Assembly (NCBI GenBank): GCA_017515325.1
Contig: JAFWGA010000062.1
Location: forward strand, 1 to 64,000
Reading direction: 5' to 3'
Origin: Blautia sp.
Lineage (GTDB): Bacteria; Bacillota; Clostridia; Lachnospirales; Lachnospiraceae
Length of the DNA: 64,000 bases
The position numbers and the translations under genes are program-made. The notes under the pieces were generated by a model, which worked only from the letters and a program-made list of their open reading frames with translations, was not told where the DNA came from and ran no database searches. This document shows, in pieces, positions 63,284 through 64,000 of the stretch. The stretch's first letter is position 1, and each line of letters starts with the position of its first letter.

Positions 63284-63388
63284 GATTTGCGGAACTGTTC
63301 AACACGTACTCCGCACTCCGCTGCGAGGTGTGTGCTGCTTAAGCCGAACGTCAAGGACAGACGAAAACAGGACACCCTTTGAACAGAA

Positions 63389-63982
63389 TCAGGGACGGAG
63401 CATCTCGATAAAAAGCTCTATATTATTCGGGGTGACAAAGTCAGGGTTGAAGGACTGCAGCAGGATCTCTCCGATCAAAAACTGCAGGATGACCCGTACC
63501 ATGGCATGGGGATCCATGTTGCGGATCTCTCCCTCTTGCTGTCCCAGGATAATGAGAGCAGCCAGTCTCCGTTCCAGATCCTCCTTTCTCTCGTTTTCCC
63601 ATACCTGAGTGCCGGACAGGGGATGATCGCAAAGCAGCAGCAGACTTTCCCGGAAGTGGCGCATCGAGACCGGTGTGTCCTCATCCGGGAAAAGCTGGCA
63701 CATCAGGAATTCGCGAAGCTTTTCGATGGGCTGATCCGTATCAAAAAAGGGATCAGACCCAAAATCCTCCATCTGCGTTTTGGATTGGATACAGGCCAGG
63801 TAGAGGCCTTCTTTGGATGTAAAGTATTTATGCAGAAGAGTATGGCTGACATTGGCAGCCGCCGCGATCTCCCTTGTCGTGGTATCGCTGTAGCCCTTCC
63901 GGGAAAAAAGCTGCACTGCAGTCCTGATAATATGCTGCTTAGTCAGCTCAGCAGAGTGAGCTTTTTTCGACGCTTTATTCAA
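63389..63982 (-). CDS. TetR family transcriptional regulator
   Basis: 197 residues starting at TTG (63982), with GGAGG six bases upstream. The TetR helix-turn-helix is TAVQLFSRKGYSDTTTREIA followed by AAANVSHTLLHKYFTSKEGL. The ligand domain is alpha-helical and about 140 residues long. It precedes the oligosaccharide transport and hydrolase operon on the same strand, separated by about 180 bases, so it probably controls it or itself. The ligand is unknown. Confidence 0.9.
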   Translation of the reverse strand: MNKASKKAHSAELTKQHIIRTAVQLFSRKGYSDTTTREIAAAANVSHTLLHKYFTSKEGLYLACIQSKTQMEDFGSDPFFDTDQPIEKLREFLMCQLFPDEDTPVSMRHFRESLLLLCDHPLSGTQVWENERKEDLERRLAALIILGQQEGEIRNMDPHAMVRVILQFLIGEILLQSFNPDFVTPNNIELFIEMLRP

Positions 63983-64000
63983 CTCTTTCCTCCGAGCTGT

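Overview
The window looks like chromosome from a Gram-positive gut anaerobe of the Clostridia, most likely a Lachnospiraceae relative. This is inferred from strong AGGAGG ribosome binding sites, several TTG and GTG starts, secreted FMN-binding flavoprotein reductases, LplB/LplC sugar permeases, DUF624, DUF2318 and DUF4418 proteins, and many cyclic-di-GMP proteins. I saw no rRNA, tRNA or CRISPR array.

Left part (1-15,140). An EAL fragment at the edge and a very large GGDEF-EAL-PAS-like-GGDEF protein are followed by about 10 kb of decayed accessory DNA. That stretch holds a truncated solute-binding protein gene fused to a truncated serine recombinase, a Fic protein gene between two arrays of a TTTTTGTCCAA-type palindrome, and remnants of an HTH/histidine-kinase gene, a GLUG surface protein, a monooxygenase, SfsA, an SDR enzyme and an AMP-ligase. 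Among them are intact genes for a UvrA-like ATPase, a cysteine hydrolase, an ImmA/IrrE peptidase and an ATP-binding regulator.

Centre left (15,050-25,210). A ten-kb iron-uptake operon of the FTR1-P19 type: FTR1 permease, P19-like periplasmic protein, DUF2318 Fe-S membrane protein, two FtsX-type permeases with an ATPase, a DUF4418 protein, and a third FtsX permease with a second ATPase. One FtsX permease carries what looks like an inserted FMN-binding domain with a flavinylation motif. This is the most interesting feature seen: it would attach a redox cofactor directly to the iron transporter.

Centre (25,300-46,800). Hydrolase, acetyltransferase and methyltransferase genes, a truncated AMP-ligase, a MATE exporter, two membrane diguanylate cyclases, a complete polar amino acid ABC transporter behind a structured leader, a PNPOx-like protein with calcium-type loops, an SGNH hydrolase, a GT2-pyruvyltransferase fusion, a secreted alpha/beta hydrolase and a secreted protein with two HAD phosphatase domains.

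Right part (46,800-64,000). Two divergent secreted FAD/FMN reductases of the fumarate/urocanate reductase family suggest extracytosolic anaerobic respiration. They are followed by an orphan ABC-2 permease, a 50-residue membrane protein, an SCP2-like protein and a membrane-anchored protein. A minus-strand operon (TetR regulator, LplB, LplC, solute-binding protein, GH2, GH67, DUF624) looks like a system for importing and degrading glucuronic-acid-decorated xylan oligosaccharides. A 33-bp palindrome recurs at three intergenic sites in this part.
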